Assembly (NCBI RefSeq): GCF_029854195.1
Contig: NZ_CP122960.1
Coordinates: forward strand, 998,001 to 1,062,000
Length of the DNA: 64,000 nucleotides
From: Amylibacter sp. IMCC11727
GTDB lineage: Bacteria; Pseudomonadota; Alphaproteobacteria; Rhodobacterales; Rhodobacteraceae
Reading direction: 5' to 3'
The translations under genes and the position numbers were made by a program. Below, one piece after another: positions 17,038 through 24,497 of this stretch. The stretch's first letter is position 1. Each line of letters starts with the position of its first letter. The notes beneath the pieces are model-generated. The model was not told the DNA's origin, ran no database searches, and worked only from the letters and a program-made list of their open reading frames with translations.

Positions 17038-17910
17038 ATGTCTGAGGATTATGTACCGCCGAAGGTTTGGACTTGGGACACGGAAAGTGGGGGCAAGTTT
17101 GCCAGCATTAACCGCCCGATAGCAGGACCAACATCGGAAAAAGAGCTGCCTGTGGGCAAACACCCATTGCAGCTGTATTCGCTGGCGACACCAAACGGGG
17201 TGAAGGTGACTGTGATGCTCGAAGAGTTGCTGGCGCTGGGCCATTCTGGTGCGGAATATGATGCGTGGCTGATTAACATCGGCGAAGGCGATCAATTTGG
17301 CAGCGGATTTGTGGATGTGAACCCAAATTCGAAAATTCCTGCGTTGATGGATCATTCTACAGAAACACCAACGCGTGTTTTTGAAAGTGCGTCGATCATG
17401 CTGTATCTGGCGGAGAAGTTTGGGGCATTCATCCCGAAAGACCCGACAGAGCGGGTTGAGACCATGTCTTGGTTGTTCTGGTTGATGGGCTCCGCGCCGT
17501 ATCTGGGCGGTGGTTTTGGCCATTTCTACGCCTATGCACCAGAGAAGTTTGAATACGCGATCAACCGTTTTTCCATGGAGGCCAAGCGCCAGATGGATGT
17601 GCTGGATCGTCGTTTGGGCGAGGTGGAGTTTTTGGGCGGATCTGAATACTCCATCGCGGATATGGCCACATGGCCGTGGTATGGCGCGTTGGCGCAGGGC
17701 AAATTGTATGACGCCGGGGAGTTTTTGGATGTGAAGTCCTATAAAAACTTGCAGCGTTGGACAGATCAGATTGCGGAACGTCCTGCGGTGATCCGAGGGC
17801 GCATGGTGAACCGCGCCTTTGGACCGCTGGAAGAGCAATTGCGCGAGCGTCATGACGCGTCTGATTTTGACACCAAGACACAAGACAAGATCGAAGCTGC
17901 AGAAAGCTGA
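17038..17910 (+). CDS. yghU: Glutathione S-transferase-like disulfide-bond oxidoreductase YghU
   Basis: 290 residues with very close similarity to E. coli YghU along the whole length: KVWTWDTESGGKFASINRPI at the N-terminus, KHPLQLYSLATPNGVKVTVM, NPNSKIPALMDH, RVFESASIMLYLAEKFG (thioredoxin-like GSH-binding half) and the helical C-terminal domain with LGGGFGHFYAYAPEK and ERHDASDF near the end. Nu-class GST that binds two glutathione molecules and reduces disulfides and peroxides. ATG 17038 has AAGGAG upstream; the longer upstream frame is not conserved. Followed by msrA, another thiol-redox repair gene. Confidence 0.96.
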   Translation: MSEDYVPPKVWTWDTESGGKFASINRPIAGPTSEKELPVGKHPLQLYSLATPNGVKVTVMLEELLALGHSGAEYDAWLINIGEGDQFGSGFVDVNPNSKIPALMDHSTETPTRVFESASIMLYLAEKFGAFIPKDPTERVETMSWLFWLMGSAPYLGGGFGHFYAYAPEKFEYAINRFSMEAKRQMDVLDRRLGEVEFLGGSEYSIADMATWPWYGALAQGKLYDAGEFLDVKSYKNLQRWTDQIAERPAVIRGRMVNRAFGPLEEQLRERHDASDFDTKTQDKIEAAES

Positions 17911-17923
17911 TATCACAGACCTG

Positions 17924-17947
17924 TGGGGCAGGTGGAAATCTGCCCCA
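17924..17947 (+). terminator. Hairpin behind yghU
   Basis: TGGGGCAG/CTGCCCCA perfect 8-bp stem with an 8-base loop, 13 bases after the stop; no T-run, so weak. Confidence 0.4.
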
Positions 17948-17987
17948 TAAAGGACTACATCTGAGGCAACTCAATAGGAGATGTCAG

Positions 17988-18635
17988 ATGTTCTTTTCTT
18001 CAAAACCCACCACTGTTCCTGCTGCGGCAGATTGTTTGCCAGGCCGAAGTGCGGCGATTCTTACGGCGGAGATGCATTTTGTGAATGGTCGCCCCCTGCA
18101 AGGGCCTGTGCCCCAAGGCATGGAGCAAGCCATGTTTGGTATGGGCTGTTTCTGGGGCGTGGAGCGGATGTTCTGGGGGCTGGACGGTGTTTGGGTTACC
18201 GCCGTTGGATATGCAGCGGGATCAACGCCTAATGCCACCTATGAAGAAGTCTGTTCTGGGGATACGGGCCACAATGAGGTGGTTTTGGTGACGTTTGATC
18301 CAAGCGTGATTTCCTATGAACAGTTGTTGCAGGTGTTTTGGGAAGGGCATGATCCAACCCAAGGGATGCGCCAAGGCAATGATCGTGGCACACAGTATCG
18401 TAGTGGGATTTACACATATTCTGATGCGCAAATGGACACCGCGAAAGCCACGCGAGAAGCATTTGCGCCGCGATTGCGCGAAAAAGGGTATGGGGCGATC
18501 ACCACAGAGATTTTGCCCGCGCCGACGTTTTATTATGCCGAGGATTATCACCAGCAGTATTTGGCGAAAAATCCGTCGGGGTATTGCGGGATCGGGGGCA
18601 CGGGTGTGACCTGTCCGATTGGGGTTGGTGTTTAA
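17988..18635 (+). CDS. msrA: Peptide methionine sulfoxide reductase MsrA
   Basis: 215 residues. The catalytic GCFWGVERMFW lies at 53-63 with the nucleophilic C54. Typical MsrA segments follow: VGYAAG, CSGDTGHNEVVLVTFDP, LLQVFWEGHDPTQGMRQGND, RSGIYTYS and YYAEDYHQQYL. Two resolving cysteines (C200 and C209) are in the C-terminal tail. Reduces methionine-S-sulfoxide in proteins with thioredoxin. Shares the direction and redox-repair theme with yghU; a terminator follows. Confidence 0.96.
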   Translation: MFFSSKPTTVPAAADCLPGRSAAILTAEMHFVNGRPLQGPVPQGMEQAMFGMGCFWGVERMFWGLDGVWVTAVGYAAGSTPNATYEEVCSGDTGHNEVVLVTFDPSVISYEQLLQVFWEGHDPTQGMRQGNDRGTQYRSGIYTYSDAQMDTAKATREAFAPRLREKGYGAITTEILPAPTFYYAEDYHQQYLAKNPSGYCGIGGTGVTCPIGVGV

Positions 18636-18658
18636 GTCGCCCGTCTTTTATTGAACTT

Positions 18659-18700
18659 AAAGCGCTCTCGGGCTTTGGGCTGAGGGCGCTTTGTTGTTTT
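18659..18700 (+). terminator. Rho-independent terminator of msrA
   Basis: AAAGCGCTCTC (18659-18669) pairs with GAGGGCGCTTT (18682-18692) with one G-U; a T-rich tail TGTTGTTTT follows. Confidence 0.8.
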
Positions 18701-18813
18701 ATGCTGTGGAGCAAAACCCTGCTGCTAATTTAAGTGCGACTTTTAGCTTGTCCCAAGGGCCAAGCAATTGGTGTTCGAATTGTAAGACTGGTGTTTGTTG
18801 CGGTTTTGCCTTT

Positions 18814-18835
18814 GAGTATTTGAGGACCGAAGAAG
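18814..18835 (+). repeat. Recurring 22-nt intergenic element, copy 3 (variant)
   Basis: GAGTATTTGAGGACCGAAG... variant, 22 bases long, ending in GAAGAAG; same length and end as copies 1, 2 and 4. Lies 67 bases before prmA. Confidence 0.55.
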
Positions 18836-18901
18836 CAGAGGGTTGGCTTGACCCTTGCGGTGCAGCGTTTTAAGCGGGGGCGAACCCAATGGAGCGTTTT
18901 T

Positions 18902-19774
18902 ATGCCGACATTTACTGCCCTGACCACATTGAAAGACAAAACCAAGGCGCAGGCTTTGGCCGATGCCTGTGAGACTCTGATCCCAGAACCAACGGGTGTT
19001 GGGGTGTTTGAAGTGGAGGATGGGTCCAAAACCTGGGAAGTGGGCGTGTATTTCGTGGAAGCCCCTGACGAGGTTGGATTGGCGTTGTTGGCCGCGGCGC
19101 ATGGAGCGAAACCGTTTGCGGTGTCTGAGCTGCCTGAAACCGATTGGGTGGCTGAAGTGAAACGCGAATTGGCACCGATCACGGCGGGGCGTTTTTTCCT
19201 GTATGGTAGCCATGATGCGGATAAAATTCCTGCCGATTGTGTGCCCTTGCTGATCGAGGCCGCGATGGCGTTTGGAACAGGGCACCATGGCACCACACAA
19301 GGCTGTTTGCAGGCGTTGCACAATCTGGCGGAAACGGGGTTTGTTGGCAAAAACGTTGTGGACGTGGGCTGTGGGACGGCGGTTTTGGCCATGGGCGCCG
19401 CAAAGATTTGGCCAGATGTGGTTTTGGCCAGCGATATTGACGAAGTGGCCACGGACACCGCAAGCGCCAATGTTGCCTGCAATGATCTGGAAGGCCGCAT
19501 CGAGGTTGTGACCTGTGCTGGGTTTGATCACCCGCGCCTGCGTGAGAAAGCACCCTATGATCTGATCCTTGCCAATATCCTGAAGGGGCCACTGATTGCG
19601 CTGTCTGGGGATATGGGAGAAAGCTGTGCCAAAGATGGGTACGTCATTCTGTCGGGCATTTTGAACGAGCAAGCCGAAGACACAAAAGCCGCGTATCAGG
19701 CGCAGGGATTTGTGGAAGTGGAGCATTTGATTGTTGGCGAATGGTCAACACTGTGTCTGCAAAAGCAGGGCTAA
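18902..19774 (+). CDS. prmA: Ribosomal protein L11 methyltransferase (PrmA)
   Basis: 290 residues from ATG 18902, which has GGAG 7 bases upstream; an upstream start at 18848 lacks conservation. The N-terminal L11-recognition domain spans about 1-95. The Rossmann domain has AFGTGHHGTT (family AFGTGxHxTT), VVDVGCGTAVLAMGAAK as motif I, ASDIDEVATDTASAN as motif II, and ANILKGPLI in place of NIL(A/L)xPL. It trimethylates L11 amino groups. In many Rhodobacterales the gene is transcribed alone, as here. Confidence 0.92.
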   Translation: MPTFTALTTLKDKTKAQALADACETLIPEPTGVGVFEVEDGSKTWEVGVYFVEAPDEVGLALLAAAHGAKPFAVSELPETDWVAEVKRELAPITAGRFFLYGSHDADKIPADCVPLLIEAAMAFGTGHHGTTQGCLQALHNLAETGFVGKNVVDVGCGTAVLAMGAAKIWPDVVLASDIDEVATDTASANVACNDLEGRIEVVTCAGFDHPRLREKAPYDLILANILKGPLIALSGDMGESCAKDGYVILSGILNEQAEDTKAAYQAQGFVEVEHLIVGEWSTLCLQKQG

Positions 19775-19967
19775 TTCGCCGTTTTTCCGCCCAATTTACT
19801 TAATATTTTATCTTCAGTGACTTGTACTTCTGCGTTTTGTCTTTGGCACTGCGCGGCGTGTGATTGCTGCGTGGCTCGCGTGTATGTGCGAGAAAGCGCC
19901 AGAAGTGCAAGTCGCCCGATCCCCTTTTGGGGATGGGGTGGATCAGATTGCAAAAGGAATTCGGAAC

Positions 19968-20291
19968 ATGCCGCCAAAGACCGAAGATTTGAAAACGTTC
20001 GAACAGCGCGTCCATCGGGTTGATCCAGAGTTTAAGCCGACGAAACGGTATAAGCTGAAAAAAGCTCTGGCTGGCAAGTTGCGTATGCCATGGCTCAAGA
20101 TCGCGATGATCGCGGTGTTTTGTTACGGCACGCTAACCGTGGCCAAAGTTGTTATGGAGAACGAATTGGGCCCTGACGGGTTTGACCAACGTGTGGCCAA
20201 TTTGGCCGAGGGGGATGATACAGCAAAGATCGCCGCAAAACTGTTGTGGCGTGATCCTGTTATGGCCTTTGTGCAGGACAAAGTTCTGTAA
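19968..20291 (+). CDS. Small single-pass membrane protein, unknown
   Basis: 107 residues from ATG 19968 with AAAAGGAAT upstream. A charged, Lys-rich N-terminus (about 1-38) precedes one transmembrane helix (MPWLKIAMIAVFCYGTLTVAKVV, about 40-63) and a 45-residue periplasmic tail (N-in topology). No family recognised. Just upstream, 19919-19934 can form ATCCCC-TTTT-GGGGAT, which could affect initiation. Ends 26 bases before a bidirectional terminator shared with the convergent DUF1127/sRNA unit. Confidence 0.65.
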   Translation: MPPKTEDLKTFEQRVHRVDPEFKPTKRYKLKKALAGKLRMPWLKIAMIAVFCYGTLTVAKVVMENELGPDGFDQRVANLAEGDDTAKIAAKLLWRDPVMAFVQDKVL

Positions 20292-20317
20292 CCCCACCTT
20301 TTATACTCAAGACACAA

Positions 20318-20349
20318 AAAAGACCGCAGTGGGAGGACTGCGGTCTTTT
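20318..20349. terminator. Bidirectional terminator
   Basis: AAAAGACCGCAGT/ACTGCGGTCTTTT, 13-bp perfect stem, 6-base loop GGGAGG on plus. T-tracts follow on both strands, so it can end both the small membrane-protein gene and the minus-strand DUF1127/sRNA transcript. Confidence 0.85.
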
Positions 20350-20440
20350 CTGTTTGCGCGGTGCTGATCTGGAGGGAGGGCCAGATCAGCGCCCGTTCGC
20401 GTATAAGGTGCGTGTCAACAGGGAGGAAAACCACGCACCT
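20318..20440 (-). ncRNA. CcsR/cuckoo-like sRNA array (three CCUCCC hairpins) behind DUF1127 gene 2
   Basis: Reading the minus strand after the DUF1127 stop at 20455 there are three hairpins. A: 20440-20406, 9-bp stem AGGTGCGTG/CACGCACCT, 17-base loop with UUCCUCCCUG. B: 20390-20363, 10-bp stem GCTGATCTGG/CCAGATCAGC, loop CCCUCCCU. C: 20349-20318, 13-bp stem with loop CCUCCC and a T-run, serving as terminator. All three loops share CCUCCC, complementary to Shine-Dalgarno sequences. The layout (DUF1127 gene, then tandem stem-loops with CCUCC) is that of Rhodobacter CcsR RNAs/the cuckoo family. Stems differ in sequence while loops are conserved, arguing for a loop function. Processing sites are not known. 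Confidence 0.7.
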
Positions 20441-20454
20441 GTTTCGTCACTTCT

Positions 20455-20664
20455 TTAGAAGTGGGATGGCAGGTTGTCCAAATCTGCGCGGGACAGGCCA
20501 ATGTCAGCCAGTTCACGGTCAGACAAAGCTGCCAGAATGTTTTGTGTTTTACGCTTTGCGTTCCAGTTGGAAACGGAAGCAACAACATTTTCGAACAGGT
20601 TAACAAAGTTCAATGTTGCGATGGCGCCGAAAGGAGCCGGACGGGTGTTTGGAGCAAGAGCCAT
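20455..20664 (-). CDS. DUF1127 small RNA-binding-type protein (locus 2)
   Basis: 69 residues. The C-terminus carries the canonical DUF1127 signature ILAALSDRELADIGLSRADL. A basic stretch (SNWNAKRKTQN) precedes it. ATG 20664 has AAGGAA upstream. Members such as CcaF1 of Rhodobacter are stress-induced RNA-binding proteins that are co-transcribed with CcsR sRNAs; the same order is seen here, with three CCUCCC hairpins right behind the stop and an RpoH-like promoter before the gene. Confidence 0.9.
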   Translation of the reverse strand: MALAPNTRPAPFGAIATLNFVNLFENVVASVSNWNAKRKTQNILAALSDRELADIGLSRADLDNLPSHF

Positions 20665-20737
20665 GGTCGTATTCCTTAGTGGTGTGACGCAAGCGTCGTT
20701 TGTGTTTTTGACGCATCAGCGTCGGTTGTTGAGGATC

Positions 20738-20765
20738 ATTTAGGAGGGAGGTTGACCAGTTTCAA
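20738..20765 (-). promoter_or_regulatory. RpoH-like promoter for DUF1127 gene 2
   Basis: On the minus strand TTGAAA (plus 20760-20765), a 16-base spacer, then CTAAAT (plus 20738-20743), close to the RpoHI-type pattern of Rhodobacterales. The 5' UTR of about 65 bases carries two GACGC/GCGTC inverted repeats (20686-20697 and 20710-20723). The spacer itself contains CCTCCCTCC. Assigned by eye. Confidence 0.45.
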
Positions 20766-20776
20766 ATGTTGAATTT

Positions 20777-21319
20777 GCATACCCGAAATGAAGTTTTTGC
20801 ATAGCTGGTTCAAGAGGGCGGAATTGGGCGATAATCAGTTGAAAAGCGACGAATAAATGAGATGATATGTCGTTTTCAAACTGCGTGTTGTGCCACATTA
20901 TTTTTGCTGACCTAGGGGCATCTTTTGAGGAAAACTGGTGGGACCTCGTTGATTGAGGGATTTTCGCAACAGTCTGTGATCTGAGCAGAGGGGAATCGGA
21001 CGTTTGTGAGGCTCCGGATGGGACGGAATTGCGGTTGTTGTCCGGCGTGCGGCAGAATCACATTCTGCGAAAACGGGTGGATTCCACGTTGTAGCGGGGC
21101 CGTGCAGGATTGGTATTGGTGGTGGCGTTGCCGTTTGTGATGGGGCCATTGGGGGGCTTTGTATGAAAGTTCGTAAACAAATCCTCAACGGTGACACGTC
21201 TGTTTGGACGTGTCGGCGTTAGGGATGTGTTAGGAAAATTGTCAAAGAACGTCGATTTCCGCTGACTTTTGTTCTCGTTTCGTGCTACTGAACGCAAAAG
21301 ACCAAAGGGCAGGACAGGC
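20777..21319. other. Intergenic stretch upstream of ruvC
   Basis: About 540 bases without a convincing gene. Visible structure: an 8-bp inverted repeat GACACGTC/GACGTGTC at 21193-21200 and 21207-21214. Short frames on both strands lack ribosome binding sites and family features. The ruvCAB promoter is expected in the last 100 bases. Confidence 0.4.
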
Positions 21320-21832
21320 ATGCGGGTGATTGGAATTGATCCAGGGCTTCGAAACCTCGGATGGGGCATTGTTGATGTGGCGGGCAGCAAAGTTGCCCAT
21401 GTGGGCAATGGTGTTTGCAAATCATCGAACAAGGGCGCGTTGGCGGATCGGTTGTTGGAATTGCACACACAATTGGACGCGGTTTTGCGGGAATATAAGC
21501 CAGATACGGCGGCGGTGGAGCAAACGTTTGTAAACAAAGACGGTGCTGGCACGCTGAAGCTGGGCCAAGCGCGGGGGATTTGTCTGTTGGTCCCTGCGCA
21601 ACACGGGCTCTGCGTGGCGGAATATGCGCCAAATGCGGTGAAAAAGGTCGTGGTTGGTGTGGGTCATGCGGACAAAGGACAGGTGTTGCACATGGTAAAG
21701 ATGCAGTTAAAGGGCGTGGAACCCGCAGGGCCAGATGCGGCGGACGCGTTGGCAATTGCGCTGTGTCATGCGCATCACGCGCGGTTTGCAGGGCGGCTTG
21801 ACGCGGCTGTGGCAAAGGCGGGTGCGGCATGA
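21320..21832 (+). CDS. ruvC: Holliday junction resolvase RuvC
   Basis: 170 residues. The four catalytic acids sit as in E. coli RuvC: D7 (MRVIGIDPGLRNLGWG), E67 (AAVEQTFVNKD), D139 and D142 (GPDAADALAIALCH). Cleaves four-way junctions symmetrically, bound to RuvAB. The start at 21320 gives the conserved N-terminus; an upstream frame from 21269 adds 17 non-conserved residues. Overlaps ruvA by four bases (ATGA). Confidence 0.96.
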   Translation: MRVIGIDPGLRNLGWGIVDVAGSKVAHVGNGVCKSSNKGALADRLLELHTQLDAVLREYKPDTAAVEQTFVNKDGAGTLKLGQARGICLLVPAQHGLCVAEYAPNAVKKVVVGVGHADKGQVLHMVKMQLKGVEPAGPDAADALAIALCHAHHARFAGRLDAAVAKAGAA

Positions 21833-22515
21833 TTGGCAAGATAACAGGGCGCGTGGATTACAAGGCCGTCGATCATGTTTTGGTGGATGTGCAGGGCGTT
21901 GGGTATTTGGTGTATTGTTCGGAGCGCACATTAAGCGCTTTGCCCGCAAAGGGTGGTATTGTGGCGCTGTATACGGATTTGTTGGTGCGCGAGGACAATT
22001 TGCAGCTGTTCGGGTTTCTGACGCTTGGAGAGAAGGAGTGGCATCGGTTGCTGACCTCTGTTCAGGGGGTCGGGGCGAAGGTTGGTTTGGCCATTGCAGG
22101 AACGCTGGGTGTGGATGGTGTGAGCCGTGCGATCACCCTTGGGGATGTGGCGGCGGTGAAGGCCGCACCGGGTGTGGGGCCAAAATTGGCTCAACGGATT
22201 GTTGTAGAATTGAAAGATAAGGCCGCGTCTGTGATTGCCATGGGGGCGCAAGGGGCCGAAGTGGTTGAAGCGGATGATGATGTGGTTATTGACCCACCAA
22301 TGACCACGCCTCCCGCAGCCCAAGGCAACGCGACCCCATCTTCGGGAGTTGCGGCCGCAGGCGCGCAGGCGGATGCCTTGTCTGCGTTGGTGAACCTTGG
22401 TTATGGGCACGGCGACGCGGCGAGTGCCGTAGCGAAAGCCTCTGGAGATATGCCAAGTGCGGACAGTGGGGCGTTGATTAAGGCGGCGCTGCGGTTGTTG
22501 GCGCCGAAGGGGTGA
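21829..22515 (+). CDS. ruvA: Holliday junction DNA helicase subunit RuvA
   Basis: 228 residues. Domain I OB-fold at 1-64 (MIGKITGRVDYKAVDHVLVDVQGVGY), helix-hairpin-helix domain II at about 65-140 (LTSVQGVGAKVGLAIAGTLG; APGVGPKLAQRIVVELKDK). An Ala/Asp-rich linker at about 145-182 is followed by the RuvB-binding domain III (DALSALVNLGYGHGDAASAV). Slightly longer than E. coli RuvA owing to the linker. Forms tetramers that clamp the junction. Its downstream neighbour is unexpectedly a GIY-YIG protein rather than ruvB. Confidence 0.96.
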   Translation: MIGKITGRVDYKAVDHVLVDVQGVGYLVYCSERTLSALPAKGGIVALYTDLLVREDNLQLFGFLTLGEKEWHRLLTSVQGVGAKVGLAIAGTLGVDGVSRAITLGDVAAVKAAPGVGPKLAQRIVVELKDKAASVIAMGAQGAEVVEADDDVVIDPPMTTPPAAQGNATPSSGVAAAGAQADALSALVNLGYGHGDAASAVAKASGDMPSADSGALIKAALRLLAPKG

Positions 22516-22532
22516 TTTGATGAGGATGGATT

Positions 22533-22545
22533 TCGCCTTCGGCGA
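22533..22545 (+). terminator. Short hairpin behind ruvA
   Basis: TCGCC-TTC-GGCGA, immediately followed by GGATATTTTT of the recurring element. A larger alternative pairs CGCCGAAGG at the ruvA end (22502-22510) with CCTTCGGCG (22536-22544). May attenuate transcription inside the ruv cluster. Confidence 0.4.
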
Positions 22546-22567
22546 GGATATTTTTGGCCAGAAGAAG
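22546..22567 (+). repeat. Recurring 22-nt intergenic element, copy 4
   Basis: 22 bases identical to copies 1 and 2. Ends 8 bases before the TTG start of the GIY-YIG gene, so its AGAAGAAG may serve as ribosome binding site. Confidence 0.7.
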
Positions 22568-22575
22568 CCAAGACT

Positions 22576-23439
22576 TTGATTGGGTTTAACCAACTTTTGA
22601 CCGACGTTGGCATTGACCCTGCCCAGTGCACTGTTTTGTTGCATTGTCCAGGCAATCCCGCAACCCGACGCAAGCTGCGATCCATGTTTGCAGTGCGCCG
22701 TGATTTGTTTGAGGTGTTTCAGAGCAGTCATTCACCACGCGCGAGCGAGACGCTTAGTCGACGTCGGTATAGTGCTGTTTTCATTGCAGATGAGTTGGGT
22801 GATTGTTTGTTTTGTGGTCTTTACGAAAACATGGGATCGCAACGTCGTGCTTCTGATGAATTGCGCCGATTGCCAGAGGTCGTTGAGATTAATCAGAATT
22901 TTGCCGTTCCTTGCGATTTTGGAGAGGAATATCCGCGATGGTTTGATTTGCGGCTCACGCAATATTTAACCGAGTATTGTGAGCGTTTGGTGATCGCACC
23001 CCTTTTAACGCCCGTTTACATTCGCCATGCGGAGAATCTTAATGCGCAGGTTGTCGCGCTACATCGCCACAGTATCTTGGACGCGGCGCTCGGTGACTGG
23101 AGGACTATCAATCTTTCTGGGCCCGAAGTGCGAGGTCTTGGACCTGCAGCGCAAGCCCAACTTCGCGAGTGGAGGGGGATTTATCATATTCTCCACCACC
23201 CATCGGGTCAGCGGTATGTTGGTTCTGCTTATGGGCAAAATAATTTGCTTGGCCGCTGGCAAACCCATGTTGCGCGAGATCACGGCGCTGCCGTGCGTTT
23301 GGCGGAGTTAAACCCAGCGGATTTCGTATTTTCAATTTTAGAGCGGGTGTCGCCAGATATGTTGCCTGAAGATGTGATTGCTTTAGAGATGAGTTGGATT
23401 AATCGTTTGCACACACGAGAGTTTGGGCTGAATACATGA
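22576..23439 (+). CDS. GIY-YIG nuclease-domain protein inserted between ruvA and ruvB
   Basis: 287 residues from TTG 22576; no early ATG exists. The C-terminal third has a GIY-YIG core: WRGIYHILHHPSGQRYVGSAYG (about 199-220), then NLLGRWQTH with the conserved Arg, and the later E in ALEMSWINRLHTREFGLN. Residues 1-190 are unlike any domain I recognise and may bind DNA. The stop overlaps the ruvB start by four bases (ATGA), so it is translated with ruvB. Such a position suggests a structure-specific nuclease acting with branch migration, but it may be a passenger. Slightly more AT-rich than ruvA and ruvB. Confidence 0.8.
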   Translation: MIGFNQLLTDVGIDPAQCTVLLHCPGNPATRRKLRSMFAVRRDLFEVFQSSHSPRASETLSRRRYSAVFIADELGDCLFCGLYENMGSQRRASDELRRLPEVVEINQNFAVPCDFGEEYPRWFDLRLTQYLTEYCERLVIAPLLTPVYIRHAENLNAQVVALHRHSILDAALGDWRTINLSGPEVRGLGPAAQAQLREWRGIYHILHHPSGQRYVGSAYGQNNLLGRWQTHVARDHGAAVRLAELNPADFVFSILERVSPDMLPEDVIALEMSWINRLHTREFGLNT

Positions 23440-24467
23440 CTGAATTTGACGACACATCGGATGTGCGGGCGGCGGGGAAGCCTGAAGATTTTGATCGGGC
23501 GCTCAGGCCGCAATCGCTGGATGAGTTTACGGGGCAGGCGGAGGCGCGGGCCAATCTGAAGGTGTTCATCGAGAGCGCGAAGATGCGTGGCCAAGCCATG
23601 GATCATACATTGTTTTATGGGCCACCTGGGCTGGGCAAGACGACTTTGGCGCAGATTATCAGTAAGGAGTTGGGGGTGAATTTTCGGATGACCTCGGGTC
23701 CTGTGCTGGCCAAGGCGGGGGATTTGGCGGCGATCCTGACAAATTTGGATGAGCGGGATGTGTTGTTCATTGACGAAATTCATCGGCTGAACCCTGCGGT
23801 GGAAGAGGTGCTTTATCCTGCGCTTGAGGATTTCGAGCTGGATTTGGTGATTGGTGAAGGACCAGCGGCGCGGACGGTTCGGATTGATTTGCAACCCTTT
23901 ACGCTGGTGGGGGCGACGACGCGGCTCGGGCTGTTGACGACGCCTTTGCGGGATCGGTTTGGAATCCCCACGCGGCTCGAGTTTTATACGGTGGCGGAGT
24001 TGTGTTCCATTGTGGAGCGTGGGGCACGGTTGATGGGGGCGAATGCCACACCTGATGGGGCGCTGGAGATAGCCAAACGGGCGCGGGGCACGCCGCGGAT
24101 TGCGGGGCGGTTGCTGCGCCGTGTGGTGGATTTTGCGGTTGTTGAGAGTGATGGGACAGTGACGCAGGAATTGGCGGATCGCTCGCTCACGCGGCTTGGC
24201 GTGGATCATTTGGGGCTGGATAGCGCGGATCGGCGGTATTTGCGGATGATTGCGGAGAATTACGCGGGTGGCCCCGTGGGGGTGGAGACCATGTGCGCGG
24301 CGTTGAGCGAGGCGCGAGATGCGGTGGAGGAAGTGATTGAGCCGTATTTGTTGCAGCAGGGGTTGATCCAACGCACGCCGCGGGGGCGGATACTGGCGGC
24401 GAAGGCTTGGGCGCATTTGGGGCTGGATGCGCCGAAGCAGACAGGGGAGCAAGGGGAGATGTTTTGA
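23436..24467 (+). CDS. ruvB: Holliday junction branch migration ATPase RuvB
   Basis: 343 residues. N-terminal AAA+ domain: Walker A GPPGLGKTTLAQII (about 64-77), Walker B VLFIDEIHRLNPAVEE (about 107-122), sensor 1 GATTRLG, and arginine finger region PLRDRFG. The C-terminal winged helix carries TPRGRILAAKAWAHL. Hexameric motor of RuvAB that drives junction migration. ATG overlaps the stop of the GIY-YIG gene. Ends with partial similarity to the recurring element (GAGGATATT at 24466). Confidence 0.97.
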   Translation: MTEFDDTSDVRAAGKPEDFDRALRPQSLDEFTGQAEARANLKVFIESAKMRGQAMDHTLFYGPPGLGKTTLAQIISKELGVNFRMTSGPVLAKAGDLAAILTNLDERDVLFIDEIHRLNPAVEEVLYPALEDFELDLVIGEGPAARTVRIDLQPFTLVGATTRLGLLTTPLRDRFGIPTRLEFYTVAELCSIVERGARLMGANATPDGALEIAKRARGTPRIAGRLLRRVVDFAVVESDGTVTQELADRSLTRLGVDHLGLDSADRRYLRMIAENYAGGPVGVETMCAALSEARDAVEEVIEPYLLQQGLIQRTPRGRILAAKAWAHLGLDAPKQTGEQGEMF

Positions 24468-24497
24468 GGATATTGGGGGAACGTTGACGAGGACAAA

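Noticed and set aside
16921..17916. 331-codon minus-strand frame opposite yghU
   Set aside because: YghU on the plus strand is conserved end to end; the antisense product has no features.
20898..21197. 99-codon minus-strand frame in the gap upstream of ruvC
   Set aside because: Pro/Thr-rich, no RBS, no signal or domain; kept as non-coding.
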